Of a DNA stretch of 64,000 nt, positions 27,879-37,508 are shown one piece after another; within the stretch, counting starts at the first letter, position 1; every line of letters begins with the position of its first letter. A program made the position numbers and the translations under genes. Source of the stretch: a candidate division KSB1 bacterium (lineage in GTDB: Bacteria; Zhuqueibacterota; Zhuqueibacteria; Residuimicrobiales; Krinioviventaceae); NCBI GenBank assembly GCA_034521575.1, contig JAXHMJ010000003.1, positions 558,001 through 622,000 of the forward strand. The letters are read 5' to 3'. The notes under the pieces were generated by a model, which worked only from the letters and a program-made list of their open reading frames with translations, made no database searches and was not told where the DNA came from.

Positions 27879-29508
27879 ATGGTTGAATTTGGAAGTCTTG
27901 ACTGGTTTGTATTGGGATTGTTTTTCTGGGTCTGTTCGGCATCATTTGGTGGGTGCTGCGGCAAAAGGATTCCAATACCGTAGATTACTTTCTGGCTGGA
28001 AAAAATGCCGGATGGATCGCCATCGGCGCTTCGATCTTTGCGTCGAATATCGGCTCTGAACATCTTGTGGGATTGGCCGGAGCCGGGTATGAGTCTGGTA
28101 TGGCCATGGCGCATTGGGAAATGCATGCCTGGATTATCCTGGTGCTTGGCTGGGTGTTTGTGCCGTTTTACGCGCACAGCAAGGTGTTTACCATGCCGGA
28201 ATTTCTGGAACGGCGTTACAATTCGCAATCGCGTTCTTTTTTATCCATTGTCTCTCTGGTCAGTTATGTGTTGACCAAAGTGTCCGTAACGGTGTACGCA
28301 GGCGGCGTTGTCTTTAAAACCGTGTTGGGTATCGAGTCTTTTATGGGCATCGACTTTTTCTGGATCGGCGCTTTATCTCTGGTTATTATTACCGGACTGT
28401 TTACCATTTTTGGCGGCATGAAAGCGGTCTTGTATACCTCTGTTTTGCAGGCGCCGGTGCTGGTCTTTGGCTCACTGGTGATACTCATTGTCGGTTTGGT
28501 TAAAATCGGCGGCTGGGGAGAAATGGCATCCGCGGTCGGTGATAATCTGGATCTGGTGCGTCCGGCTACCGATGAACAATTTCCCTGGACCGGTGTGCTG
28601 TTCGGTTCCGCGATTATCGGATTCTGGTACTGGTGTACGGACCAGTACATTGTACAAAGAACCTTGTCCGCTCAGAATATCAAGCAGGCGCGCCGCGGAA
28701 CCCTGTTTGCCGGTTATCTGAAACTCTTGCCGGTTTTCATTTTCCTGGTACCCGGTATGGTGGCCTTTGCCCTGAATCAAAGAGGGATCATCAATATTGA
28801 AAGCGCTGATCAGGCGTTTCCAACTCTGGTCTCAACATTGCTTCCGGCCGGAATCAAAGGAATTGTGGTCGGGGGACTGGTGGCCGCTCTCATGAGCTCA
28901 CTGGCATCGCTATTCAATTCATCAGCGACATTGTTCACCGTGGATTTTTATAAAAAATACAAACCCGAATCTACAGAAAAACATCTCGTGCGCGTGGGGC
29001 GTATTGCTACCGCTGTTGTTGTGGTCCTCGGTATTGTCTGGATTCCGGTGATGAAACTCATTGCCAATGTACTCTATGAATACCTGCAGGAAGTGCAATC
29101 GTTGATTGGACCGCCGATCGCCGCTGTTTTCTTTTTGGGTATCTTTTCCAAACGCGTGACACCCACCGGAGGTTATGTGGGAATGGTGTCCGGATTTGTT
29201 TTGGGTATGATCCGGCTTGTGGCGGTTATTTTCAGTGACATGTTCGCCCAGGGCAGTCTGCTTTACAAGTTTGTTGAAATTAACTGGCTGCATTATTCTG
29301 AATTTTTATTTGTCTTTTCGGTTGTGACGGTCTTGGTTGTCAGTTTGTTTACCAAAAAGCCGTCCAAAGAACAGCTGAGAGGAATGACCTTTTACTCGAT
29401 TACAGATGAACAAAAAGCAGAAACCCGCGCCAGTGGAACAAATGGGACGTTATCCATACCGTTATCATTCTCGGTGTGGTGGTTGCGTTTTACGTTATTT
29501 TCTGGTAA
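27879..29508 (+). CDS. SSF-family sodium:solute symporter, two frame changes
   Basis: GTGGAGG precedes the ATG at 27879. The first 15 residues (MVEFGSLDWFVLGLF) join the long frame after adding one T in the T-run near 27918-27922, giving GLFGIIWWVLRQKDSNTVDYFLAG. The core has the SSF signatures SIFASNIGSEHLVGLAG near 55 and GLVAALMSSLASLFNSSATLFT near 320. Near 29430 the frame slips again and the true C-terminus is WNKWDVIHTVIILGVVVAFYV and a stop at 29506-29508. About 542 residues and 14 segments are expected for this sugar-type (SGLT/VSGLT-like) branch. It likely imports a sugar released by the glycosidases. Confidence 0.82.
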
Positions 29509-29536
29509 ATCATTAAATCAATAATCAGACTCTAAT

Positions 29537-29571
29537 CAGCCGCTGTCCCGGTTTACGACAGCGGCTGTTTT
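29537..29571 (+). terminator. intrinsic terminator
   Basis: CAGCCGCTGTC (29537-29547) pairs perfectly with GACAGCGGCTG (29557-29567), followed by TTTTG. It ends the symporter transcript, so the isomerase gene needs its own promoter or read-through. Confidence 0.8.
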
Positions 29572-29587
29572 GTGAAAGGAGTGATCC

Positions 29588-31066
29588 ATGAAGAATATTC
29601 CAGAGGTGAAACTGGGCCTTGTGGCGGTCAGCCGGGATTGTTTCCCGATTGAACTGTCCCGGAAACGCCGAAAGGCTGTGCTCAAAGCCTGTGAAGATAA
29701 AATCGAGGTCACGGAAATTGAGACGATCATTGAAAGCGAAGCAGATGTACCTGCGGCGTTAAAGGAAATCAATGAAAAAAATGTGAACGCACTTGCTGTG
29801 TATCTCGGGAATTTTGGTCCTGAAGGACCGACGACCCTGCTGATACAAAAGTTTGATGGTCCCGCTATGCTGGCGGCGGCAGCCGAGGAATCGCAAAATG
29901 ACCTGATTCAGGGCCGCGGTGATGCCTATTGCGGCATGCTAAATGCATCCTACAGCACCGGTTTGCGCAGCCTGAATCCGTATATCCCGGAGTATCCGGT
30001 CGGCGACGCTCAGACGGTGGCCGATATGATGAATGATTTTCTCCCGGTTGCCCGTATCGTGCTCGGATTGGCAAAGTTGAAAGTGTTTTCATTCGGTCCG
30101 CGTCCCCAGGATTTTCTGGCCTGTAATGCGCCCATTAAACCGCTCTTTGATCTCGGTATCGAGATTATGGAAAACAGCGAGCTGGATCTGTACGATATTG
30201 TACAGGAAGCCAAAGGTGATTCACAAATCAAGGCTATTGCTTCTGATATGTCCAAAGAACTGGGCACCGGCAACAATTATCCGGACCTGATTGAAAAACT
30301 GGCCCAGTATGAGGTGGCGCTGCGTAAATTTATGCATGACAATCTGGGCGTTTCTTCGTATGCTGTTTTCGCCAACAAATGCTGGCCGGCGTTTGAAAAG
30401 TATTTCGGGCATGTTCCCTGTTTTATCAACGGACGTCTGGCCCGGGAAGGAATACCGGTGGCCTGTGAAGTGGATATCTATGGTGCACTGAGCGAATACA
30501 TGGTCATTTGTGCCACGCAAAATCCACCGGCCATCCTGGATATCAATAATTCAGTTCCTGCCGATATGTACGAGGCCAATCAAAAGGCAATGAAAGATTA
30601 TAAACTGTCGGATTTGTTTATGGGCTTTCACTGCGGCAATGCGTCTTCTTCCTGTATGAAAGATCCAGAGATGAAGTATCAATTGATTATGAACCGGCTC
30701 ATGGAAGACGGGTCTCAACCGGACATTACCCGCGGCACTCTGGAAGGACAGCTGCTGCCGGGAGACGCAACGATTTTCCGGCTACAGTCCACGGCCTCCA
30801 CGGCGTTGAAATCCTATGTGGCGCAGGGAGAGATTCTTGATATAGATCCCCAATCGTTCGGCAGTATCGGTGTGTTTGCTATCCCGGAAATGGGACGCTT
30901 TTATCGGCATGTATTGATCGAAAAACGCTTCCCGCATCATACAGCGGTTGCATTCGGTCATGCCGGACAAGCCCTGTTTGCCGCCGTCAAGATGATGGGC
31001 GTTCAGGATGTGTCTTTTAATCTCCCGGCCTCTGTATATTATCCCACTGAAAATCCGTTCGGATAA
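29588..31066 (+). CDS. L-fucose/L-arabinose isomerase-like protein
   Basis: The 492-residue cytoplasmic protein resembles the L-fucose isomerase C-terminal superfamily. Features include LAVYLGNFGPEGPTTLL near 75, FSFGPRPQDFLACNAPIKPL near 170, CWPAFEKYFGHVPC near 265, ACEVDIYGALSEYM near 295 with candidate metal ligands Glu and Asp, FMGFHCGNASSSCM near 345 and HHTAVAFGHAG near 455. Such enzymes interconvert aldoses and ketoses or act on sulfo- or deoxy-sugars; the exact substrate is unclear. AAAGGAG precedes the ATG. Its position after an SSF sugar symporter supports monosaccharide catabolism. Confidence 0.82.
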   Translation: MKNIPEVKLGLVAVSRDCFPIELSRKRRKAVLKACEDKIEVTEIETIIESEADVPAALKEINEKNVNALAVYLGNFGPEGPTTLLIQKFDGPAMLAAAAEESQNDLIQGRGDAYCGMLNASYSTGLRSLNPYIPEYPVGDAQTVADMMNDFLPVARIVLGLAKLKVFSFGPRPQDFLACNAPIKPLFDLGIEIMENSELDLYDIVQEAKGDSQIKAIASDMSKELGTGNNYPDLIEKLAQYEVALRKFMHDNLGVSSYAVFANKCWPAFEKYFGHVPCFINGRLAREGIPVACEVDIYGALSEYMVICATQNPPAILDINNSVPADMYEANQKAMKDYKLSDLFMGFHCGNASSSCMKDPEMKYQLIMNRLMEDGSQPDITRGTLEGQLLPGDATIFRLQSTASTALKSYVAQGEILDIDPQSFGSIGVFAIPEMGRFYRHVLIEKRFPHHTAVAFGHAGQALFAAVKMMGVQDVSFNLPASVYYPTENPFG

Positions 31067-31200
31067 ACCATTGCACCGGGATCTTTGTGTCCCGGTATTC
31101 GAGTATGTTTCCAATCCGGATGAACTGTTCCACTAAACTGCTGCCATACAAGCGGGATTCGGTGATTTGAACGATAGTGTTGAAAGCGTCGGTAACGAGT

Positions 31201-31386
31201 GGGGTAAAGACTGAGGTTTATTTCATCGAACCGTCGGCTCATTTTTAAGTCAATGTGTTTAAATGGATGCGGGCTGACCTGGGCGCCGGTTATCGCTATG
31301 TGACCGGAGTCGGATTCAAGGGATTGAATCGTGGTGATGTCAGCGGCGTGAGTGCAGTGCTGACCTTCAAGTTTGGTTCTTTCTAA
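31201..31386 (+). pseudogene. 3' remnant of an outer-membrane beta-barrel protein
   Basis: One frame reads GVKTEVYFIEPSAHF, a TAA, then VNVFKWMRADLGAGYRYVTG, LNRGDVSGVSAVLTFKFGSF and stop. Alternating hydrophobic residues and the terminal aromatic residue (FKFGSF) are the C-terminal strand signature of outer-membrane barrels. The preceding sequence lacks a start. It is a decayed gene end. Confidence 0.6.
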
Positions 31387-31533
31387 ACCTGACACGAATC
31401 TGTCAAATGGCTTAAAGAAATGTCATAATGACATATAAAGAATTAAATGTGGCAGATTTTTGAGTTAAAGCTGTATTTTGATAGTTTGTTTTAAATACAT
31501 TAAAAACAAAGTTATAAGAAGATTTGAAAGATT

Positions 31534-31549
31534 TGGCATGCGATTTGTA
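31534..31549 (+). promoter_or_regulatory. sigma-54-like promoter before hsp20
   Basis: TGGCATG-CGAT-TTGTA matches the -24/-12 pattern TGGCAYR-N4-TTGCW except T for the C of the -12 GC. It lies 56 bases before the Hsp20 ATG. The mismatch is at an important base, so this is tentative. Confidence 0.3.
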
Positions 31550-31604
31550 TTTTAACAGGGTGAAATGAGGTAAATGAGGTAAAAAACAAGATGGAGGTGA
31601 TCTT

Positions 31605-32024
31605 ATGAACCTGACAAAATATAATCGCAATTGGCCCAGTTACCCGAGACTGTTTGATCGTTTTTTTGATGATTTCCTGAGAGAAACCGAGGATTCCATG
31701 GTATGGACGCCAAGGATGGACGTCAAAGAAAATAAAAACAGTTACACGGTAATGACGGATTTGCCCGGACTGGAGAAAAAGGACATTGATGTCTCCATTC
31801 AGGATAATGTTCTGACTGTGAAAGGCGAGAGACGACAAGTGGAAACGAATAAAGATGAAAACTCTCACTTTGAAGAACGCTACTATGGTACATTTCAGCG
31901 GTCTGTAACCTTGCCGGGCAAAGTTGACGACAAAAAAGTCAAGGCTGAATACACAGAAGGCGTCTTAAAGCTGACCTTACCCAAAGCTGAGGAAGCCAAG
32001 AGCAAGCAGATTGAAATTCAGTAA
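31605..32024 (+). CDS. Hsp20/alpha-crystallin small heat-shock protein
   Basis: The 139-residue protein has an N-terminal amphipathic region (YPRLFDRFFDDFLRE) and an alpha-crystallin domain at about 38-135. Landmarks are PRMDVKENKNSYTV, LPGLEKKDIDVSIQDNVLTV, the ERYYGTFQRSVTLPG strand and the A.Y.(E)GVLKLTLPK motif. A C-terminal KQIEIQ tail carries the IxI anchor. It prevents aggregation of unfolding proteins as an ATP-independent cytoplasmic oligomer. GGAGG precedes the ATG and a strong terminator follows, so the gene is monocistronic. Confidence 0.95.
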   Translation: MNLTKYNRNWPSYPRLFDRFFDDFLRETEDSMVWTPRMDVKENKNSYTVMTDLPGLEKKDIDVSIQDNVLTVKGERRQVETNKDENSHFEERYYGTFQRSVTLPGKVDDKKVKAEYTEGVLKLTLPKAEEAKSKQIEIQ

Positions 32025-32038
32025 TTTTGATCGCAGCA

Positions 32039-32066
32039 ATCCCTCCTGCATGCAGGAGGGATTTTT
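32039..32066 (+). terminator. intrinsic terminator after hsp20
   Basis: A 24-base perfect palindrome, ATCCCTCCTGCA with TGCAGGAGGGAT (32039-32062), is followed by TTTT. Confidence 0.9.
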
Positions 32067-32158
32067 ATTATTATATTGTATTAATGCAACAGGGGTTGTA
32101 TATTGTTTTAAAATATGTTTTAATTGAATATGTTTGGTGTTTCGGTTGAGGATTTGGA

Positions 32159-32475
32159 ATGATTTACGGGTTGATGATTGCTTTTTGGGGAGCTTTGATA
32201 GAGATGTTTGCCGCTCAGCCTGCAGATCACAGGCCGAAACCGTTTTTCGTCAATCCTGACATCCAGCTTGTTCAGCTAACAGATTCGGTTTATGTTCATG
32301 AAACCTGGCATCATCTGGTTGAATTCGCACGCTTTGCTTCTCATGGAATGCCTATCCTGATGAGCATATTGTGGTCCCGGGGCATGGTGCATTGGGGAAT
32401 TCTGATTTTCTGCACTATACTATCGGTTTGCCAGGGGTGTATCAAGAGCATGAGTTGAAATCAAAGAATGAATAA
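32159..32475 (+). pseudogene. subclass-B1-like metallo-beta-lactamase with large internal deletion
   Basis: The start has GAGG seven bases upstream. The first part reads a signal-like segment then VNPDIQLVQLTDSVYVHETW and HHLVEFARFASHGM, the usual N-terminus of B1-type MBL proteins. It then passes, in another frame, into AYPDEHIVVPGHGALGN and SDFLHYTIGLPG with a stop at 32473-32475, the usual C-terminus (VVPGHG metal loop). The central region with the HxHxD metal site, around 140 codons, is absent. The join lies near 32338-32350 and is out of frame. The annotated frame alone ends at 32458. Confidence 0.75.
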
Positions 32476-32549
32476 TAAAACACCGGCATTTATCAGCACG
32501 AGTGCCAGGTGAAAATTGTTGGTTAAAAACAATAGGTGTGGAGGAAGGT

Positions 32550-32987
32550 ATGAAAAAACATTTTATGTTGATTGCAGCTGTTTTCGTTATGTTTATAGCT
32601 TGCGGCGATGGTGAGTCCGATGCTCAGAAAAGCACCGGCCTGAGTGATGTGAAAGAAAAGGGCAGCGAATTTTTGCAGGCCACCCAGGATTATACGGTGG
32701 AGCAGCGCGAGGAATATGAAAAAGCCCTGAACGAAAAGATCGAGTCCATGAATGCAGGGATTGATAGTCTCAAACAGCAGCTTGACGCGGCCAATGAAAA
32801 GCGCCGTCAGGAACTGGAGAAACAGATCACGAAACTGGAAAAGCAGGTTTATGATTTGAAACAAAGTTTGGAACAGTTAAAACAGGCCGGTGACGGCGCC
32901 TGGCAGGGAATAAAATCAGGGATTGATCAAACCGTCAAGAGCATTGAAAACGCAGCGAAAAAGCTGCAGACCAGTGATGTAAAATGA
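32550..32987 (+). CDS. small coiled-coil lipoprotein
   Basis: GGAGGAAGG lies directly upstream of the ATG at 32550. The 145-residue product has a lipoprotein signal with lipobox MFIAC at about residue 17, an acidic linker (GDGESDAQKS), then a long coiled coil (EEYEKALNEKIESMNAGID, KRRQELEKQITKLEKQVYD). A short amphipathic end contains GIKSGIDQTVKSIENAAKKL. It probably sits on a membrane as a stress- or envelope-associated protein, but no specific function is recognised. A terminator follows. Confidence 0.75.
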   Translation: MKKHFMLIAAVFVMFIACGDGESDAQKSTGLSDVKEKGSEFLQATQDYTVEQREEYEKALNEKIESMNAGIDSLKQQLDAANEKRRQELEKQITKLEKQVYDLKQSLEQLKQAGDGAWQGIKSGIDQTVKSIENAAKKLQTSDVK

Positions 32988-32999
32988 CAGCATTTTATT

Positions 33000-33037
33000 T
33001 TCCGTGTCCGGATATTGCAGACCGGACACGGAAGCTT
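33000..33037 (+). terminator. intrinsic terminator
   Basis: TTCCGTGTCCGG (33000-33011) pairs perfectly with CCGGACACGGAA (33022-33033) around a 10-base loop; a short T run follows after GC. Confidence 0.75.
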
Positions 33038-33088
33038 TTCTGTGCCGCGGGCGCGTGCATTCTGGTGATGTTCCGCAGCATCTATTCG

Positions 33089-33660
33089 TTAAAAATTATT
33101 GCCGTGTTTTAAATTCAAACTGTATACATATTCTCCTGTCTGCAGTTCACCGTCCATAAAATATACAGGATATGTGGTCTGTGCCAGTGTATCCTTTAAC
33201 CAGAAATAATCTGATCCTGCCAGTACAAGGCCCGTCTCTTTGATATCTGCGAGCGGGGGATCAAACGGCCATTGAATGGCGTGATTTCGGTTGTGAACAG
33301 AGAGATAAAATGTATCCAGTTCCGAATATTCCAGAGCATATCCGCCGCTGGTGTGCATGTCATAAATCCATTCGTTTTTATAATAAGCAACATTTTTATT
33401 TTGCTGGTGGCGCTGTTTAAAATGATTAAAAATGTCTTTATCTGCCGCTACGTTCTGATGCAAGTGCTCTGCTAAATCGATTTTTTCGGAGAACGGCCAT
33501 TCTTCGAGTTCTGATCTTGAGCGGATTTCGGCTTTGCCGGTATTGATGTTTTGTGTCAGATCTGCAATCAGCTCGTCGAGATAGCTGATGATGCTTTTGC
33601 GATTCGCAAGATCGATAAAAGTATAAAGGGGACAAGAGTCAGGCTGTAAATTTTTTTCAT
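33089..33660 (-). CDS. hypothetical secreted protein, frameshifted near its N-terminus
   Basis: An ATG at 33660 with AGGAG upstream encodes MKKIYSLTLVPFILL, a signal-like start, but that frame stops at once. A second frame is open from near there to 33089: SCPLYTFIDLANRKSII, SYLDELIADLTQNINTG, then EWIYDMHTSGGYALEYS, FWLKDTLAQTTYPVYFMDGE and LKHGNNF. A frame change or small deletion near 33625-33650 would join them into a protein of about 185 residues. The frame has coding character but no family I recognise. The stretch from the TTG at 33463 alone would be 124 residues. Confidence 0.5.
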
Positions 33661-34014
33661 GTCATTCATCTCCTGAATGATTAATGACTTTTCAAAAAAA
33701 CAATTTCAGGCCGTCTCCCAACAATTCATACAATTATCATGCCATGGCAGTATATTCTGATGTACAAGAATGCCTGCTTGTTCTCAGTAAGGGAATAGAC
33801 TGTTTATAAACAACTTGTAGGAATTTAGACAGGCTACTATGCTTTTTAAATTCTTATGGTTGGTGAACAGTGCGAATATTTTTCACCCCTGATGTTTTAT
33901 TTTCGTACCCGTTGATTTTATGTGATGCGAACTTTTTACTCATTTTTCACCTTTTTATTGGAATTTTTTACCGGGTTTCGTAAGTTATATTGATTTTACG
34001 AATGAGGTTCAGTC
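33661..34014. other. intergenic region upstream of the ilv-leu leader
   Basis: AT-rich 354-base divergent spacer, presumably holding promoters for the ilv-leu operon (+) and the hypothetical gene (-). I see no clean sigma-70 pair and no ORF. Confidence 0.5.
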
Positions 34015-34140
34015 ATGTCCTGTTATGATAAACGACATATCATGATGATTCACGGGGAGTTTGTGAATTCCTCTAACAGGATTGTTGTGTCTCTACTGCT
34101 ATCCCTGCTATCCATCCTAGGTATTATCACTGTACGATAA
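34015..34140 (+). CDS. putative branched-chain leader peptide of the ilv-leu operon
   Basis: This 41-codon ORF has a good ribosome-binding site (GAGG, seven bases before the ATG) and ends 65 bases before ilvD. Residues 23-40 (IVVSLLLSLLSILGIITV) include 13 Ile, Val or Leu out of 18, exactly the end-products of the operon behind it. That is the hallmark of amino-acid attenuation leaders such as ilvL. The last codons overlap a small hairpin, ATTATC with GATAAT (about 34122-34141). I could not find a classical GC-rich terminator before ilvD, so the mechanism is open. The alternative is a one-helix membrane microprotein. Confidence 0.55.
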   Translation: MSCYDKRHIMMIHGEFVNSSNRIVVSLLLSLLSILGIITVR

Positions 34141-34205
34141 TTTCCCTGATTTGATAAATTTCTGTTGTTCAGATTGGGTCTTTGAATAAAACAAAAGAGG
34201 ATCTC

Positions 34206-35886
34206 ATGAGGTCAGATACAGTTAAAAAAGGAATTGAAAGAGCGCCGCACCGCAGTTTGCTGCGGGCTACAGGGTTAAAGGATGAAGACTTTGAAAAGCC
34301 GTTTATCGGCGTGCTGCAATTCCTATATTGACATTATTCCGGGTCATGTGCATTTACAGGAATTCGGTCGCAAGGTTAAAAAATCGGTGCGTGCCGCCGG
34401 AGGTGTGCCGTTTGAGTTCAACACGATCGGCGTTGATGACGGGATAGCTATGGGCAATTTCGGAATGCGTTACAGTCTGCCGTCGCGCGAACTGATTGCT
34501 GATTCGGTGGAAACCGTGGTCAATGCCCATCAGCTGGATGCGCTGGTCTGCATCCCCAACTGTGACAAGATTGTGCCCGGCATGCTGATGGCAGCCGCTC
34601 GTTTGAATGTACCGACGATCTTTATCTCCGGCGGTCCCATGGCAGCGGGAAAACTGCCGGACGGCAGCAAAGCGGATCTGATCAGTGTGTTTGAGGGGGT
34701 CGGTGAACTCAAGGCAGGGAATCTTTCCGAAGAAAAACTGATCGAGCTTGAAAAAGCGGGATGTCCGGGATGCGGCAGCTGTTCCGGTATGTTTACAGCC
34801 AACAGCATGAACTGTCTCTGCGAGGCGCTGGGTATCGCACTGCCCGGCAACGGCACGATACTGGCCATTGATCCGGCCCGCGATCAACTGATCGAGCAGG
34901 TGGGCGGCCGCATTATGGAACTGGTGGAACGCGACATCAAGCCGCGTGATATTATGACCCGGGACGCGTTTCATAACGCGTTTTGCCTGGATCTGGCCAT
35001 GGGCGGTTCGACCAACACGGTTCTGCATACCTTTGCCATCGCACGGGAAGCCGGCATAGAACTTGATCTGCGCGAACTGAACAAACTGGCCAAACAGGTG
35101 CCGTATATCTGCAAAGTGTCTCCCGCCACAAAAACGGTTCACATTCAGGATGTGGACCGGGCCGGCGGTATTTCCGCGATTTTGCATGAATTGTCGCAAA
35201 AGCAGCTGCTTTTAAAGACTGACTGTATGACGGTTACGGGACAGACATTAGGAAACAATATCAAAGACGGTAACGTCCTGGACCGTGAGGTTATCCGTTC
35301 CCTGGATGACCCCTATGCGCCCACCGGCGGTCTGGCTATTCTCTACGGCAATCTCGCGCCGGAAGGCAGCGTCATTAAAACCGGCGCTGTGCATCCGGAC
35401 ATGTGGGAATTTTCCGGTCCTGCAAGAATCTATAACTGCGAAGATGACGCCATTCAGGCGATCTATGACGGCGATGTGGTGGCCGGCGATGTGGTGGTCA
35501 TTCGTTATGAAGGCCCGAAAGGCGGTCCGGGCATGCCGGAAATGCTGTCACCGACTTCTGCGGTTATGGGGCGGGGACTGGGGAAACAGGTGGCGCTGAT
35601 CACAGACGGACGTTTTTCCGGCGGCACCCGCGGCGCCTGCATCGGGCATGTGAGTCCCGAGGCCGCGCAACGCGGACCCATTGCCGCACTGCAGGAAGGT
35701 GATACGATCCATATTGATCTGAACCGCCAGCGTCTGCAGGTGGACCTGTCCGATGCTGAAATTGAAAAACGGCTCAAAGCTTTGCCGCCGTTTAAAGCCA
35801 AAGTCAAAACCGGCTGGCTGTCGCGTTATGTGCAGCATGTTACATCCGCGCACACCGGGGCGGTTCTGGAAACCCATGTAACCTGA
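34206..35886 (+). CDS. ilvD: dihydroxy-acid dehydratase, one frame change
   Basis: The true start is ATG 34206 after [26 protein letters not shown], then FEKPFIGV. One extra C at about 34314 breaks the frame; without it the sequence runs [13 protein letters not shown], the family motif with the first cluster cysteine. The rest (from 34282) is intact: [11 protein letters not shown] with the second cysteine, [19 protein letters not shown] with the third, and [22 protein letters not shown] near the end. The restored length of about 559 residues is normal. IlvD dehydrates dihydroxy-isovalerate and -methylvalerate in valine, leucine and isoleucine synthesis using an Fe-S cluster. It leads an operon with leuC and leuD. 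Confidence 0.93.
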
Positions 35887-35897
35887 CGGAAACGGAT

Positions 35898-36038
35898 ATG
35901 ACACAGAAAAAATACACCGGTTCTCAACTGTTTTTCAAGACTCTGCAGGAAGAAATGGTGTTTCCGATGGTGCCGAGCGGCGCTGCGGTGCGCGATATGC
36001 TGCTGCACCGGCTGGATCCTAATGAATTTGATGTCTAA
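35898..36038 (+). pseudogene. ilvB: acetolactate synthase large subunit, in-frame internal deletion remnant
   Basis: A 46-codon ORF joins the two ends of IlvB. Residues 1-19 (TGSQLFFKTLQEE) match the usual N-terminus (TGAQ..V..L.EEGV) and the remainder (VFPMVPSGAAVRDML) matches the conserved C-terminus (E.VYPMVPPGAA..EM). About 500 central codons, including the whole ThDP-binding core, are gone, yet the frame is kept. The join is near 35950-35958 at GAAGAAATG. Its place between ilvD and leuC is where ilvB is commonly found. It cannot encode an active enzyme. Confidence 0.75.
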
Positions 36039-36074
36039 GCGATGATAAATGTTCAATAGTTAAAGAGGCCGATT

Positions 36075-37482
36075 ATGTCCAAACCAAAAACAATGTACGA
36101 AAAAATATGGGATGAGCACTGTGTGGTGCAGGAACTCAATTATCCCGGAGTTCTGTATATCGATATGCATCTTATTCATGAAGTCACGTCGCCCCAGGCG
36201 TTCCAGGGCCTGCGCGATAAAGGCAATAAAGTACGCAAACCTTCACAAACCATGGGGACCATGGATCATTCAATCCCGACAACAGACCCGAATATCCCGA
36301 TTCAGGATAAACTGGCTGCGGCGCAGATTAATAAAATGCAGGAAAACTGCGGCGAGTTCGGTATCCCCTTACAAAGTATGGCCAGTGAGAACCGCGGGTT
36401 GTGCATGTACCATCGGCCCGGAACTGGGTCTGACCCAGCCGGGCATGACGATTGTCTGCGGTGACAGCCATACCGCCACGCACGGGGCTTTCGGCGCCCT
36501 GGCCTTTGGTATCGGCACCAGTGAGGTGGAACATGTGCTTGCTACCCAGACGCTGCTGCAAAGTAAATCCAAAACCATGAAAATCAATATTGATGGGTCT
36601 CTAACTGACGGCGTGCTGGCCAAAGATATTATTCTGGCATTGATTGCCAAAATCGGCACGGCAGGCGGCACCGGTCATGTGTTTGAATACACCGGCTCTG
36701 CCATCCGTGCGCTGGACATGGAAGGACGTATGACGGTTTGTAATATGACCATTGAAGCCGGCGCCCGCGCCGGAATGATCGCTCCGGATGACACAACTTT
36801 TGAATACTTGAAAGGCCGGAAACACGCGCCACAAGGCAAAGACTGGGATAAAGCCGTGGCGCAGTGGAAACAATTGCCCTCAGATCCCGGCGCTGAATAT
36901 GATGCGCAAATCGCATTGAATACCGATGAACTTGTACCCATGATTACGTTCGGCACCACCCCGGATATGGCTGTGCCTGTGGACGCCCAGGTCCCCGATC
37001 CGGCAGCGGCACAGGATAGCAACAAGCGTAACACGCTGGAAAAAGCGTTGCGTTATATGGGGCTGACACCGGGACAAGCGATGCTCGGACAAAAAATCGA
37101 TGTTGTGTTTATCGGTTCCTGTACCAACGGCCGTATAACCGATCTGCGTCAGGCCGCATCGATCTTGAAAGGACGCAAGGTCTCCGATCAGGTGCGCGTG
37201 CTGGTGGTGCCCGGGTCACAGCAGGTCAAACAGCAGGCGGAATCCGAAGGTCTGGATCAGATTTTCAAGCAAGCCGGCGCTGAATGGCGGGAAAGCGGCT
37301 GCAGCATGTGTATTGCCATGAATGGTGATGAGATTGCAGCTGGTGAATACGCTGTATCCACCAGCAATCGCAATTACGAAGGACGCCAGGGCAAAGGCGG
37401 CCGCACCTTTCTGGCCAGCCCCCTGACCGCTGCAGCTTGTGCGGTAAACGGTGCGGTATCTGATGTGCGTACGTTTTTATAA
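36075..37482 (+). CDS. leuC: 3-isopropylmalate dehydratase large subunit, frame change
   Basis: Two frames (36075-36464 and the latter part of 36112-37482) together give a 469-residue LeuC, the normal length. The N-terminal part has [14 protein letters not shown] and MDHSIPTTD. The second resumes with [21 protein letters not shown], then [16 protein letters not shown], and the cluster-binding cysteines in [15 protein letters not shown] and [11 protein letters not shown]. The frame changes by one base net within 36396-36412, inside the conserved GIVHVIGPE segment. With LeuD it isomerises 2- to 3-isopropylmalate in leucine synthesis. It begins 36 bases after the ilvB remnant and is followed by leuD. 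Confidence 0.93.
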
Positions 37483-37508
37483 ATAATTAATGAAATGATG
37501 AGGTGATT

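Noticed and set aside
34354-35199. 281-codon - strand frame opposite ilvD
   Set aside because: Composition is that of a shadow frame; ilvD on the + strand is certain.
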